NCBI GenBank assembly: GCA_002943765.1
Contig: PQWQ01000007.1
Coordinates: 2,854,501 to 2,918,500 of the forward strand
From: Psoroptes ovis
Taxonomy: Eukaryota; Arthropoda; Arachnida; Sarcoptiformes; Psoroptidae
Direction of reading: 5' to 3'
Length of the DNA stretch: 64,000 bases
Shown here: in pieces, positions 1 through 13,918 of the stretch
Position numbering within the stretch: position 1 is the first letter of the stretch
Layout of the letters: each line of letters opens with the position of its first letter
The notes under the pieces: generated by a model
Databases searched by the model: none
Seen by the model: only the letters and a program-made list of their open reading frames with translations
What the model was told of the DNA's origin: nothing
Made by a program: the position numbers and the translations under genes

Positions 1-2056
1 ACATACAGAAATTGAATGGATAAATGAAAAATAGACAATGGAATAATGGTTAATGTATAATGATTATGTGATTGTTGTTGCTGCTCAAATGATGATGACG
101 AAGATGATGATGATGATGATAATAATCTTCATCATTGAATGATAATAATAATGATTCAAGTAAAGAAAAGTGAACATTTCGACCAAGTAAACTTGTCAAA
201 GACTCGAAATAATTGTTTCAAATATTTCATTTTTTAGACAAATTGATTATCATCATCATCATATCATCTTCATTGATGCAACAAGTGTTTATTATTAACG
301 CATAGAGTTTCACCTTATTTCACTTCGTTGATTTATTTTGAAGATTTACCTGATTTATTTCACTAATTATCTGGATGTAATTATTCATTTTCTTTGCTAA
401 TTGTTATTGCTCAGAGTCAAAATTAGCAAAAACAAGAACAAAAGCTCAATTTTTCAATTTTTTTTTTTTTTTTTTTGATAATGAGTTTTGCATTGTCAAA
501 TTTTATTCCATCTATTAATTATAGATATTATTAGTTATTGTCAGGTTAATTGGATTCAAATTTGAATGTTGATCTAAATTTGAATGATTATAATCAAAAT
601 CAAATTATAATCAAATCAATCGTATTAATCATAAAGAATTATTTTGAATGTGAGCAATGAGTTCGTATAAACTAAGACCGTAATTGATACGAATTAGATT
701 CGATTAACACTTTCGAAAATTTTGATTCTTAGACAAATTTGACAATTTTCGTTCCATCATTCATTTCGCTCAATTCAAAAATTGTCAGATTCAATGAAAT
801 AATTTTGCTGTAATCATTATATCGATATAATTGAAATTAATTTTTCAAAATGATATTTTTAGTCATTTGTTTCTTTTTGAGTTCATTTTGATCATTTTTT
901 TTCTATGTACAGATAATTCACCTGATAAGAAAGAAAAAAAATAGATGAATGATTGATTGAAACATTTATTGAAGATAATTATCGAATGATTCGTAAATTG
1001 GCAATCGGTTCAAAAGTGATGAGGATAATTTTTGAATGAATTGGACCGAATCCATTAATTCAAAGATTTTACTTTTTATTCATTCGAAATGGATACATTT
1101 TCTAATTGCTTAATGTGCTAATTATGGCACAAAAATGATGATATTTTCGATGATGATTTCAATTGGTAGACGATGATAATGATCAAGGATAATTATTGAA
1201 ATTCATTGAATCTAATTGCATTCAATTAAATTTTCCACTTTTTCTTTTCATGTCTTTGGCTCCAAACTCAGTTTTTGACTACTGACGCATGATTGACGGG
1301 TTGATTGATTACAAATCGATATATCATTGTAATCAATTGTGATCAGTTTTTAATGCATTTTTTCTGGCAAAAAATCCTTCAAATATCATCATAATTTAAT
1401 CGATTTCAATTCATTTAATTTCGACTCAATGGATGAATTTTCGATGAATGTTGTCACAATCGTCAACTTGGACAGCATTTGTCACAGCAAACAAACGAAA
1501 ATAAAAAGTTCACAGACGAAAATGATCATCAAAAATGACAATTGAACATTTGTGAACATTTATTTTCCATTTTTTCAATTATCAATAGGGAAACAAAGGG
1601 GACAAACAAATGTCTATGTTTGAATCGACGAAGATTTGGAGAAAAAATGTGGAAAAATTTTGAACTTTTGAACCTTAAACTTTTAGTTGTAATGGCAAAA
1701 TGGCAGCAAAACTAATAAAAAACAAACATTTCATCAATTCATTTTTTCACATTTTCGTTTGAGATTTAATGATTTCATTGTATTGAAATATTTATAACAT
1801 AAACAAACCATAGCAATAAGTGATCAAAGGGTTAATAGGTTGTTGTTAAGGCTGGCAATGCAACATTTTTGGAAAATATTTACGAAGAAAAAAACGTGCA
1901 AATACCAAAAATAAATTTCATTTTTTTTCAGATTCAAAATCTAAACATCTTTGAAATGATTTCATTTTTTAAATGAAAATTTCTCCGTTAATGAGAAATA
2001 TTTAAAGCATTCATGAGAAGAGAAATTATTCACATTAAGGAAGTGATAATAATATT

Positions 2057-2080
2057 GATGATGATGATGATGATGATGAT
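2057..2080. repeat. (GAT)n microsatellite
   Basis: About eight uninterrupted GAT units in noncoding DNA. Similar GAT/CAT and AAT/ATT runs recur across the window, both between genes and inside coding exons, where they give Asp, His, Asn or Met tracts. Confidence 0.85.
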
Positions 2081-3652
2081 AATAGTAACAATATTAATAA
2101 TGTTTATAACCATGATAATATCATCAATACATTTTTGAAAAAAAAAATTTTAAAAAATTTCGTCAGGCGCCAAATTCAAATTTCAAAAAAAAAGTGTGAA
2201 AATATCAAAGCATTATTTGGATTGTTCCGAGAAGTTTTGGTGCGAATTTTAGTACCTAATATGGGCGATTTGATTTGATTTAATATAAACAAATTTTTGC
2301 AAACAACCCATTCACCATATGTAAACAGTTGATTTATGATGTTTAAACAAACAACAATCAACAAGTGTTCATATCACACATTATATATGGTACATCACAC
2401 ACACATTCAAACAAACAATACAATGATGAAGTTAAATAATTGCGAATTACAAAAAGTTACACACATTGAATTCACCAAAATTGACCATATTTACTTACAC
2501 TTAATTCACACGGAAACAATTTGAAAAAAATTCTCGATATTTGTTGGATATTTGATCAACATATTGTTGATCAATATTTCTGCAAATACACTTGATATCT
2601 TAGCAGCAAATCTTTCTCAGAAAAATTGCCTTTTTCATTAAAAAAAATTTGATTTATTTCGATTTAGTATGTAATATTATTATTATTATTATTAGATATT
2701 ATCCAATATAAATCAATGGTGATGATGATAATAAATTGTGTGGCATGGCACAGCCATACCTCGTTTAAAGCTGATGATATACGTCACTATGAAATATTAA
2801 ATCACTGTTTCAATCGCATTGGAAAACTAATCAATATTTTTCATCAGGAGTTTCACATGTTTGATTGCATAAAAATTCAATGTATCAGAATGATCTATGG
2901 CACACACGATGATGATAATTTTAGCTTCAAGTTTTAATGATTTAAATCTTGCATTAGCTCATATTAGGGCAGTGTTAAACAAGAACAAGATTGTAATATT
3001 AATAAGAATAATAATGATATTATCCAAATAAATAATGGCCTATCAATAAATCAAATAAAAAAGCTTCAAAAATATTAAAATTTTGAATCATTCAATAAAT
3101 TGATTGATTGATCGATTGATTCATTTATTTCCATTTACATTTCCACATTAATTCATTTTTTCATATTTTCAATTTTTCATTTTCTCTCTCTCCTAATGAT
3201 TTTCATTTATTTTTACACAGATCATGTTTATTTATAATTAGAAATTATTTACTTTATCAAATAAATGAATAAATTGCTAAATATATGTTTATTTTGTAGA
3301 AAAAAATATCAATATTTAGCATCCGCACACTCACACACACATGGCATTTTATCATCTACGCAAATATAAATGTAAAAATTTGACTGATGATCGGGAAAAT
3401 ACATGGATTTTTACACTATTTCAACAAATCAATGCTTCAATCAGCCTACAAACCTTTGGTTTATTTTCTACGGGAGAAGAAAAAACATCAAAAATCAAAC
3501 CAACCATATATCACGACACATCAATTCGATTACGATTCAATCGAATGGCAAATGTTGAATGAAATTTTTTTGGAACAAAATGAAATGAAATTACCTGCTG
3601 GTTTTACAAGCGCCAACTCATTTTTTCCCACATTTTTTCATGGAAAAATCAA

Positions 3653-3725
3653 ATTGTCCACAAAATCGTCCATGTTGAATCAATAGATGCGCTACTCAAA
3701 AATCGACAAAAACTTTTTGGACAAT
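3653..3725 (+). repeat. 73-bp inverted-repeat element, copy A
   Basis: The left end reads ATTGTCCACAAAATCGT and the right end, reverse-complemented, reads ATTGTCCAAAAAGTTTTT. The inverted ends therefore flank about 40 bp of unrelated interior. It belongs to the family also found at 4394, 23451, 24305, 27303, 33820 and 46915. The ATCGAC motif just inside the right end matches the ATCGGC of other copies. It is too short to encode anything and resembles a minimal non-autonomous DNA transposon. Confidence 0.65.
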
Positions 3726-4393
3726 CAAATATTTTAAAATTTTGCCTTTTTTGCGTATATTTCGGATTGAAATAATGATGATGATATCAGAAAAAGTGGA
3801 AAAAAAATTGAGATGCGGAAAATTTCAAATTTTTTGGCCATTTTCGCCATCATTTTCTCATTATTATTGATGTCACACTTGTGATAAATAGATTTACACA
3901 AATGTATATTAATGTGTAGAAATATTATTTATAAATTTGTGTAGAAATGAATTAAATTTTTTCATTTGTCAGTGACGATATATTAATCAAGAGGATCTGT
4001 ATATTTTCGAAATCTTTGAATTGACAAATGAATAAATGCATAGAAAAATGTGCGAGAAAAACAATTTCTGTCCTCAAAGAGTTTTTGATTGAGTTATGCC
4101 TCGAATCTTTGAATTTTGAAATTTGTTAAAAAAACACCAAACGCAACGCCATCCGTTGTTTCACAATTGAAAGTTTACGAATTTTAAAAAATTTTTGGAA
4201 ATGAATTTTATTAGAAGAAAATGATCAAATTTGATCTGGTTCAAATTTAAAAAATCAATTCCAAAATTGATATGATCATTTTTTGAGATGTGATCGAAGG
4301 AAAATGTTAGAAATTCTTCAGGAAAAATGGGAAAAAACCATGTTGCAACAAAACAGGCAAAATGTCAATTTTTGGTTTGTTTAACAATGTTTT

Positions 4394-4459
4394 GGCTGTC
4401 CAGTAAGTTTGTGGCTAATTAAATCAATCAAAATGCCGATTGAAACTTTTTGGTCCACC
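4394..4459. repeat. 66-bp inverted-repeat element, copy B (diverged)
   Basis: The left end is GGCTGTCCAGTAAGTTT. The right end, reverse-complemented, is GGTGGACCAAAAAGTTTC. This is the most diverged and shortest copy of the family. The two ends still share the TGKMC...AAGTTT framework of the better copies, and a CCGAT motif lies inside the right end. Confidence 0.5.
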
Positions 4460-7400
4460 TCAATCCTTTTGGACGATTTAAACGAAACAGGAAGAATTTT
4501 GAAATTATTCATTATTACAATCAAATAATAATAATAATAATTTGTTTGAATAATTGAAATGACTTTTTCCAAAAACAGAAATACATGAAAAATATGATAA
4601 TAATCAAATAATGAACTCAAATTCATTACAAATTATTGTTTGAAACAATTATTTTGAATATTTTGTTCAATGAAAGTTTAAATTCATTGCAAGTTTAAAA
4701 TTTTTTCAATGTTTTCATTTCGAAATTGATGGCCAAACTAGATCATAATCAATCATTTCATGCTGGTTCAAACATTCATTCATTAACTCATTCTTTCATT
4801 CCATTCTACAATTCATTCATATAATTCACTGTTAACATTGCTATTAGAGCCATTATCAACAGCAATAATAATGAATGTTCAAGACTTTTCCGGTTCGAAC
4901 GATAATTAATATAATCAATAATAATAATAATAATAATTTTGTTGAATTGTATCAACGTAAACGTAAATTCCAACGTATATGAAATGAAAAAGTTGCAGAA
5001 CTACAAGCTGACAATTTCGTGTATATATTTTCATTGAATAAATCAATATTCATATTAAAATTGAATGATAATAATTAAAATTTGTCAAATTATTATTCAA
5101 AAATAATAATGATTGATCAATCAAAAAGATTTGGTTAAATTGTTGTTTGTTTGTTTTTTTTAAGAAATTTAAACTCAATATGAAAATAAAGGATTGAACT
5201 TTTGACCTGTGTTTTTCGATTGTTTGTTTCCCGATATTAGATTGAATTTCAAAATTTTTTTTTCGACGTCTATCGATGTTTATTTACCGGATTTCAGACT
5301 TTTTTTGTTTGAAGCGAAAAATTGAAATCGGAAATTCATGAAAAATGGAATGGAAAAACAAAGAAATATGTCGATAATTGTTTGTTTTTCTATGAATTCA
5401 ATTAAAATAATCAACAATAATCAAAACAAAGATCAATAACTTTGTAGACTGACGAAGAAACGATTTAATTATTCGATGGATTTGAATTTATCGAAATCGA
5501 TAAATTGAAATTGAATAATTATCGAAAATGATGACAATAATAATGAATGAATAAGTGATTAAATAATTCAATGGAAATCAATTAACCAACGATTGACTTA
5601 AACTTAAGATTTGAATTTTTCAAATTTTTCAAAATTGATCAATCAATTATTATCATAAAACAATCAATTAATCAATGAATGAATCGATTAAAATCAATCA
5701 ATCATGCATCGAAAACTTTCCGGTTTCCAAAAAATTCAAAAACAATCGATCTCCCTGATTGATTTTTGATCAATTCAATTCAATCGAAATTGATTCAATT
5801 GATTTGAAACCTTTTCACAATAATCTTCATCGACAAAAAGCTTCATCCATTCACAGAACAAAAAATTAGCTCAACTGAAACGATTGATTGTTGAGCGATT
5901 GGTGCTCAACGATTATTTATAACGGATAGATTTGAATATATTTAAAAATTTTTGATATTTCCAAAAATCTGTATCAGATATATCAATATTCAAAGAGAAA
6001 TCAGATTTAAAACAAAGCCAAACGAAGGAAAAAAAATTTGAATAATTTCAAACATTTTCATTTTTGTCATATCTTACCTAGATTTTACCTAAATTTTTCC
6101 ATATTTCTATTCCAATATTTCAGTACATTCAGATCATTAATCAGAAGATACACATGTGAAAGATGATATTTTTAGATTTTTGTTTCGAAAAATAATAATA
6201 ATAATAATTGTATCCAAAATGGGTGAAAAGAAAAAGACCAAAAATTTTTTGGCCAATTTTCGCTTTTAAAATATGATTTACAACAATTAAAAATTATTAT
6301 TATTATGATTATTACGATGATTATCATTATTGTTTGTTTGTATAGATTATTAATGCATAAATTTGAATTATTTTATTTATTTATTTCAAAGTTAATCATA
6401 ATTATTATCACCGTTATTAAATCGTTTGAATAATTTTTTTCTTAGTTGTTGATTCGCTTGAATAGATTCTTGTGTTAGATATACATTCGCATGCAGACAA
6501 ATGAATGGAGCAATGGATGAATGAATGGAGGTGTATGAAGGAATGATTATAATCCATATAATACATGAATATATTATAATTATAATTTCATTATTTAAAA
6601 TAAATAAATAAAAACAATGTAATCGATAAGTATTCAAAGTAATAATGATAATAATAATAATAATAATGATGATGATGATGATAACAATTTATTCGTTCAT
6701 TTCTAGTGAATATGATTTTCTCTTCAATTTCTTAATTCATTTCTTTTGAAAATCATTAATCATTTGAAGCAGTCATAGGCAAAAAAACATGAATAAATGA
6801 ATAATTCATTCAAAAATCTTAATAAAATAATGTTTGGCAGCAGCAACAGCAGCAGTGAACAGTAGCAGCAGCGACAGAAGCCGATAATTGATGAACAACG
6901 ACTGAAATAACAATTACGGCATACGGCATTTTCTTAATCGCTTGTCAAAAGGATTTCTGATCTTAAAAAAAAAGATGAAAGCTTTATTCCACTTTTATTC
7001 ATTATCCATTATTATTTATTTATCATTCCATTAATTAATCAAACAAATCAAGTGAAAAGAAGAATGAAACAATTTCACATTCAATATTCAGTTCACCTTT
7101 TTCAAACCAGAAATTTTTGAAAAATTGAATGGAAAATGGATTTAAAGTGAAATTTTGAATTCAATTGTTCAATGATACACATAGATGTATGCATGAAGGT
7201 ATGCAAGAATAGCTGCATAGATTCAAAAGAAATGATAAAATTAAGACAAATCTTCAGATAATCGAGACCATTTATAACAATTTATTCATTTTCTATTATC
7301 ATCGGAAACAAAAAATTTTGGATAAAAATAGATAAAAAGAAAACAAAACAAAAATTGAATAAAAAATGAAAAAGGTTGACAGTCTACCTGAGATATTATT

Positions 7401-9498
7401 TAATATTTGTAAATAAATAAATTTTGTTCCATTCATTTATTTTAATTCATTATTCATCATTACTATTATTATTATTATTATGATGATATTTGTCAAATAT
7501 TTAAAAATAAATAGATAGATTGATACTACTCTCTCACAAATGAATCATTAAAATGCTTTTGGAGAATGAATTCAAATATTCACAACGTGAATGTCAAATT
7601 TGACAAAATTTAGATAATCCAATTTCTTTTCTTCAATAAATAATTTCGCCATTTGTTTCTTCATTTTATTGGAAAATGTTGAACTCATATTTTTTTGAGA
7701 CTTGAATAGAAATGATTTGTTACAAATTTGTATTTAGAAATATATAACATGATTATTATTATGATGATTATAATTAAACAATCCGAAATTTATCTGAAAA
7801 AAAAACAAAAATCATTTTTTCTACTCTTCATCATTTGCATGGATGATAAAATTTGACATACTAAAAAAATGAATTGAGACTAACAACTGAAAAAGCTTTC
7901 CTAAATTATTTGAATATTTATTTATTTATTTTTATGTTCAAAAATATTAATAACAACATATAGTGAATTATTATTGTTGTTGTAATAATTTTTTGAAATT
8001 GAAATCATCTAATCATAATCATTTTCTTGATTATGATTAATATTGTTATCAGTATTATTATTTTCAATAGTATATCTATAGCAATATATATATGAAACAA
8101 TTTGATTTTGAAGATTATTTTTGTTTATGATCATTATTATTATCATTGTTTTTTAGTGACCATTTCCCATGAAATTTTAAAGTACATTTTAAGCAATATG
8201 TCTTTTGATAATTTATGTTTTTTAATATGAAATTAGAGGTCGAAAATTTGTGTGAATATGGATCAAACCTTTTTTTTCCCAAATTCGCATTAAATCAAAA
8301 TCATTATGAATAGTAGATTGACCAGAAAATACAAATGAAAATAATAATAAAATTGAATTAATAACGATTAAATTTGTTCCAGATTTTTGTCCCATTATAA
8401 TAACAAATGATCATTATTTGATAACATTTTTGATTTGATCATCTGTTATTTGTATTTCTTTCTATTGGTTATTATTATAAACAAATGTTTTGATTGATCA
8501 CTTTAATAATCAATTATTCAATTCTAAGACATGATGTTTTGCGATTCGAAATACATTTTTTTTCGTCTTGACTATGATTGAATAGCATCATCTGATCATA
8601 AATGCACGAAATTTTCGATTTCTCCGTTTAAATTCAAGAAAAATATCTCGAATATTTTCTATTTTGAAAATCCTAAATATATCGACTCATCAGTCAAAAT
8701 TGTAACAATTCATTTGGTGCCAAAATCGTTGTCAATAAATTGACAAAAATTGCACCTTTAATAATGATAATAACGATATCAATGATTATAATTGGACTAA
8801 TTTTTCTTCATTTTTTTCACTACAAATCAATCAAAAAATTAATCAAATAAGTGATTGATCAATAATAATAATCATACGAACACCCACCAACAATAATGAT
8901 AATTGAAAAAAAATGATCAACACCGATGATCATAATCATCATTATCATCATCATCGATGATTATTATTATTATTTTCCAATGACTTTCGATTATTTCGAT
9001 CATCATTCAATTATATACTTCAATATTTGTTACAATAATACAATAAATGCCAATAATTGGGCAAAAAAAAAATATCGAATCATAATTCATTTAAAAAAAT
9101 TTTCACAATTTCTAATCGTTTCAATTATTATTATCAGTTTTGTATGGAGAAAATGATTCATAATTTATTATTTATTCATTTTTTGAAACACTTATTGCTA
9201 CTAGAAAAAAAAAGAGAAATTGGATTGAAAAATTTGAATACGAAAATATTGAGAATAATAATCATAACGATAATTATGATTATGATAACAATATTCAAAT
9301 AAAATATTATGCATAAATCGTAAGAGAATTTTTGGTAAAAAATGAAATAAAAAAAAAGAAAAAGTAAAAATTATCATACAAACAAACATGCAAACATACC
9401 GAAAAATATATCAATTTTTTCGGTAAAGAGAAGTAATCAAAGTTGTTGCTGCTGGATTTATCTGCATTTTTTTTCGGCTAAATTATCAACCCGAATCG

Positions 9499-9508
9499 TA
9501 TATAAATA
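9499..9508 (+). promoter_or_regulatory. possible TATA box upstream of the 9831 gene
   Basis: TATATAAATA lies about 320 bp before the start codon at 9831. A start site about 30 bp downstream would give a 5' leader of roughly 300 bases. In DNA this AT-rich such a match is weak evidence on its own. Confidence 0.3.
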
Positions 9509-9830
9509 TTGAAATTATTTACGAAAAAATTGACAAATGTTCAATATTCAAAATTCAATGTTTATTTCAATGTTTGATGAAAGTTGTTGAGTTTGATTTG
9601 TGTGTTTGGGTGTACAAGTGTTTTACGAAAAAAATTTTGAAACAAACAAATAAAAATTCATCATTCAATTTTTTGATTATCAGTGAAAATCAAATTCATT
9701 GATAATTCAGAATCATTATCGAAAATCAATTGTGAAATTGAAACAGTGTGAATTCGGTTAACTTTCATTTTGCACGTGATTCTTGGAATTGAAATTAAAA
9801 AAAATATTCTAATTTTCCTCAAATTCAAAA

Positions 9831-11799
9831 ATGAAAATGAAAAAATTACATCATTCAATCAATGATGATAAATGTCATTTATCATTCAGAAAAATATCAT
9901 GGTTCAAATATTTATATACAATCATATTGATTATGATGATCATCAATTTTATAACGCTAGTATCAGCCGATTCATCATCATCAACACAAGAAAAGAAAGG
10001 CCTATTTTCACAAATGAATAATTGGATAGCAAGATTACGTGGTAAAGATAATCAACAATCAACACAATCAGATGAATCTAAAAAAGATTCTGATAAAAAT
10101 AAAGAAGAATCAACAACCGTAAGACCACAATTATATGGACCACCACCAGGAATGGCAGCTTTATATCCACCGTTTTATGGCCTAACTGGACATCCTGGTT
10201 TCGGTCCAGCACCAGCATCACCATTTGCTGCCGGATTAGCAGCAGTACCACCATCACCATTATTTCATAGTCCAATGACAGCAATGTCATCACATCAATT
10301 TGCTGCACATCATCATCCACCACCACCGCCACCAAGACATTTATTACATGGTGCACCACCATCACCATTCAATCCATTTTTACAACCGAATAGTGCACCA
10401 ATATTTTCACCATATGCACAACCATCACATATTATACCGTATGTATTTTTGAAAGAAAAAATTTGAATTGATTCAAATCAATAGACTCTGGTCATTTAAA
10501 TTCTATTTATCCTCAAATCATTTTGATTTCGAATTCAAACATCCATTCTGCAGACTAATAATAGAAAATGAAAATATAATGAAAATGAAAATTCTCAATT
10601 CCACAATTCATATTGTTGACAAATACAATTGTATATTAATGATGAATTCAATACAATACATCTATTTTTGGCTGTTTAGAAATGATTTCAGATCTAAGAT
10701 ACCTGATGAATGGAAATGAAAGATATACAATGATAATAATAGATAAAGGTGAAGATGAACAAAGAAAAGAATACTGAATTGAATTGAATTGAATACAATT
10801 GAATCTAGAATCAAAAAAGGAATGAAATGAATTGAATTCAATTGAAATGAATTGACATTTAACTCATATTCAACTCAATTTCAGATTCAATTCAATTTCA
10901 GCTCCGACAAAAAGAAAAAAAAATTGAAATTCAATTGAATCATAAACACAATAGGAAAATTATTTTTTTTCTTTCTTTCCTTCGTATTCATCTTTGATAA
11001 TTGGTATATGTCTGTCTGTGCGTGTGTAAAGTGTGTGAATAAGTGGTGCAATAATTAGAGCAAATCATTTTTGCCTGATGAAGCACTTCAAAGAAAAAAA
11101 AATAGGAAAAAAAAAGATTTGAAATTATCTTCTTAGCAGACATTTGATAAGATATGGAATATGTAAGTATGGTAGCTTTTTCGTGAAAATAAATGAAATA
11201 AAATAGACATACGACGAAATAAATGAATGAATTGAATGAGTGAATTCAAATGAGATATCAAAATCTTGATTGATTATCAGTCATTTAAATGTGAAAAGAT
11301 TAGTTCGCTTCATGGAAGTCGAGAAAATTTGAATTTCGCGCCAAACAATAGATGGCAATATTTTTGCAGCGGGAATTTTGAAATTTAATATTAATTCTGA
11401 TTTTAATTTTCATAATTTAGAATGCATAATGATTTCGGTGATTCATTTGGTTCATTTGGTCCTGCAGCTAATATTGGCAATGGTTTAGCAACATTTGCAA
11501 GTGAACCAAGTGATCCAGCTGAAAGTTTTATTGGAGCAAATAATCCTGGTCCATTGTTTGCTGCTCCTGGTGTTGGTGGTGATGTAGGTGGTGGTGGTGG
11601 TGGACCTCTCAATCATCCATCACATCATCATCTTCATCATCATCATCATAATCCACATACACATCATCATCATATTAGTCCTCAAGCGGCTGACCAATTA
11701 TCAATGAATGATCATCCATCACATCAACTTCATGCACCATCATCATCATCATCATCGCCATCATCTGGTTCAGCAAATTATGATCAATATAAAAAATGA
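9831..11799 (+). CDS. secreted Pro/Gly/His-rich protein, two exons
   Basis: Exon 1 is 9831-10438 and exon 2 is 11421-11799, joined across a 982-bp intron (GTATGT donor, TTTAG acceptor). The junction restores a proline codon and keeps the frame, giving 328 aa. Residues 28-44 are strongly hydrophobic and followed by VSA-D, which suits a signal peptide with an unusually long basic leader (or a membrane anchor). A charged Lys/Asp/Ser segment follows. Next comes a Pro/Ala/Gly/Phe-rich stretch with PPPGM, PAPAS and PPPPPP, and then a C-terminal part rich in Gly, His (runs of four to five) and Ser. No catalytic motif or known domain is visible. The composition suggests a structural, matrix or cuticle-associated protein, and the His clusters could bind metal. 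Function is unknown. The gene is convergent with the Src64-like kinase. A single continuous frame across both low-complexity exons supports it being real. Confidence 0.75.
10439..11420 (+). other. intron of the 9831 gene
   Basis: This is 982 bp of AT-rich sequence with many ATTGAATTGAATT-type repeats near 10780-10920. An E2F-like TTTCGCGCCA lies at 11334-11343, inside a 20-base block that recurs at 35713. The short open frame at 10468-10719 has no protein-like features and sits wholly in the intron. Confidence 0.65.
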
Positions 11800-13429
11800 T
11801 GATGAAACAAATACAATACGAATTTTAAAACATTAAAATTTGACATCATTGAATTGAAATAATAATAAATTATCATCAACGACCTAACAAATCTTTAAAA
11901 TTTCAAAAAAAAAAAATTCAATAACATCAACAAAAAAAGCTCATAAATATCAATATAAACAATATGATATACGTATAAAAAATTAATCAAAATTCATTTT
12001 CAAACAGTCAAACATTTTTGACAATTTTTTCCAATCTCTCTTTTCAAATAAACAAATATTCTGACAACATAAAGCATCCAAAAAAACAAACAAAATCAAC
12101 ACAATCAATAACAATAATGACAACCTCGACAATACTGCTCAATAGAAAATCATCAATTCAAATAAAATATCATTCATCTGATTGATACACATTTCAAACA
12201 AACATTTTTTCTCCAAATAACACAACAAAATATCAAAATTATAATAATAACAACCAACCAAAAACTGAAAAAACTTTAAATTGATCAAATTGCCATAAAA
12301 ATTGACATAATTTTTTCTCTTTGCAATTCCCGACAATCACAGAATTTAATCATATCAATATATTACATGTGAGATGAAACACACAATTATTACTCCTATT
12401 TGAACACACATTTGCAATTCAAAAGTTTACCTGAAGAAAAAAAATCCTCATAAACAATGATTAAAGCCTCGTAAAACACAATGATTTCCATAGTCAACAA
12501 CACGTTTAAACACATTTGAAAATCAAAGAAAACAAGTACAAATCCCTTCAACAATAATTTGTATACCTTGAAATTCAAAATACACACACAAACACAAATA
12601 CTAGTTACATATTAGAATTCATATCAATCCATCATTACACCTGTTCATTACATATTACTATCCATTCATTTTTTTCTTCTTCTTTTAATTTGATTTGTTT
12701 AGATTTAACCATTCTTTTTTTTCACTTTTTTTTATTGAATACTTAACCATTCATTCATTGTTCATTATCTTTTGATTTGATCAATAATTTTGATCAAATC
12801 AATTTGATTTGATTGATTGTCAATTTCTCATACATCCATTCATTCATTTATTCATTCATTTTTTTTCAACGATATTTAAATATTTTTCAATTTTTTCCAT
12901 TTTTTAAATGAAATTTTTTATATTATTTTCCATGAATACATCCGATACACATCAACATATGATACACATTAAGATACAAATACCAATACACACACACACG
13001 AGCACACATAACCCTTTCGAATAATTTTGAATTTTCTCTCCCAAGAATTCCTTAAAAATTTCAATTCCAATCCAAAAATCCATCCATTCGTTTGATAAGC
13101 TGATCTCTTGATATTAATTTTTTTCAATTATCAAATTTATTCTTGTGAAAATTTTTATTCAAATTTTAAAATTCAAAAAAAAAGACAGAAATTTCAAATA
13201 ATTCCAAAGAATTCCCCTTTCGTTCCGTTTGATCGAAAAAGAAAAAAAAAATTTATTTCCATTTGAACCTTTACTTTCCTTTCAACAATAAACAGAATTT
13301 CAAATTCCTAACATTAAACAACACGAAAATATACAATTTACACAGAATTTGCTTAATAAATTGAAATAAATAATTGAATATTCATAAAAATGTTGTAAAA
13401 TTTCAAACTTCAAACAAATAAGAGCAAAA
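11800..13429. other. 3' flank and intergenic AT-rich DNA
   Basis: A-rich on the + strand just after the 9831 gene, probably including its 3' UTR (AATAAAT at 11872). After that it is simple AT-rich sequence with small CA runs near 12991. I see no gene. Confidence 0.5.
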
Positions 13430-13590
13430 CGTGCCCTAGTAGAAGCTCAGCCGACGTAGTGGTAAAGGTTTAATGTAAGGCCCAAGGGGTCATGGTGTGA
13501 AGAGCACGTTTTTCCAGGGTTGAGCACATGGCACGATTTGAGCTGACATTGTGATTCTAGTGTTCGTGCAAGCTACATGTCAGCAAGTTT
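13430..13590 (+). mobile_element. possible degenerate tRNA-derived SINE
   Basis: This is a conspicuously GC-richer island in AT-rich surroundings. The first 79 nt (13430-13508) are tRNA-sized. They begin CGTGC and end GCACG, a perfect 5-bp closing stem. The stretch GTAGTGGTAAAGG resembles a pol III A box. GGTCATGGTGTGAAG, about 35 nt later, sits where a B box would (compare GGTCATGGGTTCGAA). The T-loop and anticodon arm are too degenerate for a functional tRNA. A further ~80 bases of non-tRNA sequence follow, as in the body of a SINE. It lies about 330 bp beyond the stop codon of the Src64-like gene, on the opposite strand. The alternative is an unrelated structured RNA. Confidence 0.4.
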
Positions 13591-13874
13591 ATTTTCAAGA
13601 AAATAATTTAGCTTAGAATTTAGAAATTTGATTTTTACATTAAATAGTAGTAGAGAAAAAACAATTGTAAGATTTAAATGTTTCTTTAAAATCAATTTTG
13701 TAAATAATTTTAATATAATTTTCCTTAGAAATAATAAAATTTTTAATTTGTGATCCAGTAATTTCGCAACATAAAAATATTTCCAAAAAATTCAATTTTC
13801 AACAATTTTCATTGAAATTATCATGGAAAATGAATTTCTTTATACATTTTTCTTTCAGTAAAAAACAATTTTAA

Positions 13875-13880
13875 TTTATT
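13875..13880 (-). terminator. poly(A) signal for the Src64-like gene
   Basis: AATAAA on the minus strand, about 40 bases after the stop codon. It is the nearest canonical signal. Others occur by chance in AT-rich DNA. Confidence 0.4.
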
Positions 13881-13918
13881 TCTGCAAAGAAATTAAAAAA
13901 AACTCTCAGAAAATTGTT

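Larger units (their letters stand above)
1..9490. other. AT-rich region with no gene seen
   Basis: No open frame here looks like protein on either strand. The short frames are translations of AT-rich low-complexity DNA and none carries a recognisable motif or convincing splice pairing. The stretch holds homopolymer T and A runs, GAT/AAT microsatellites, a CAG-like patch at 6838-6872 and two short inverted-repeat elements (3653-3725 and 4394-4459). It could be intergenic or part of a large intron or 5' region of a gene outside the window; the sequence does not decide. Confidence 0.6.

Noticed and set aside
3341..3686. Two overlapping frames upstream of and into inverted-repeat copy A
   Set aside because: No motif, no splice context, and one runs into the transposon-like element; likely chance.
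4885..4905. GGTTCGAAC as a possible tRNA B box
   Set aside because: No A box at proper distance and no clover-leaf stems.
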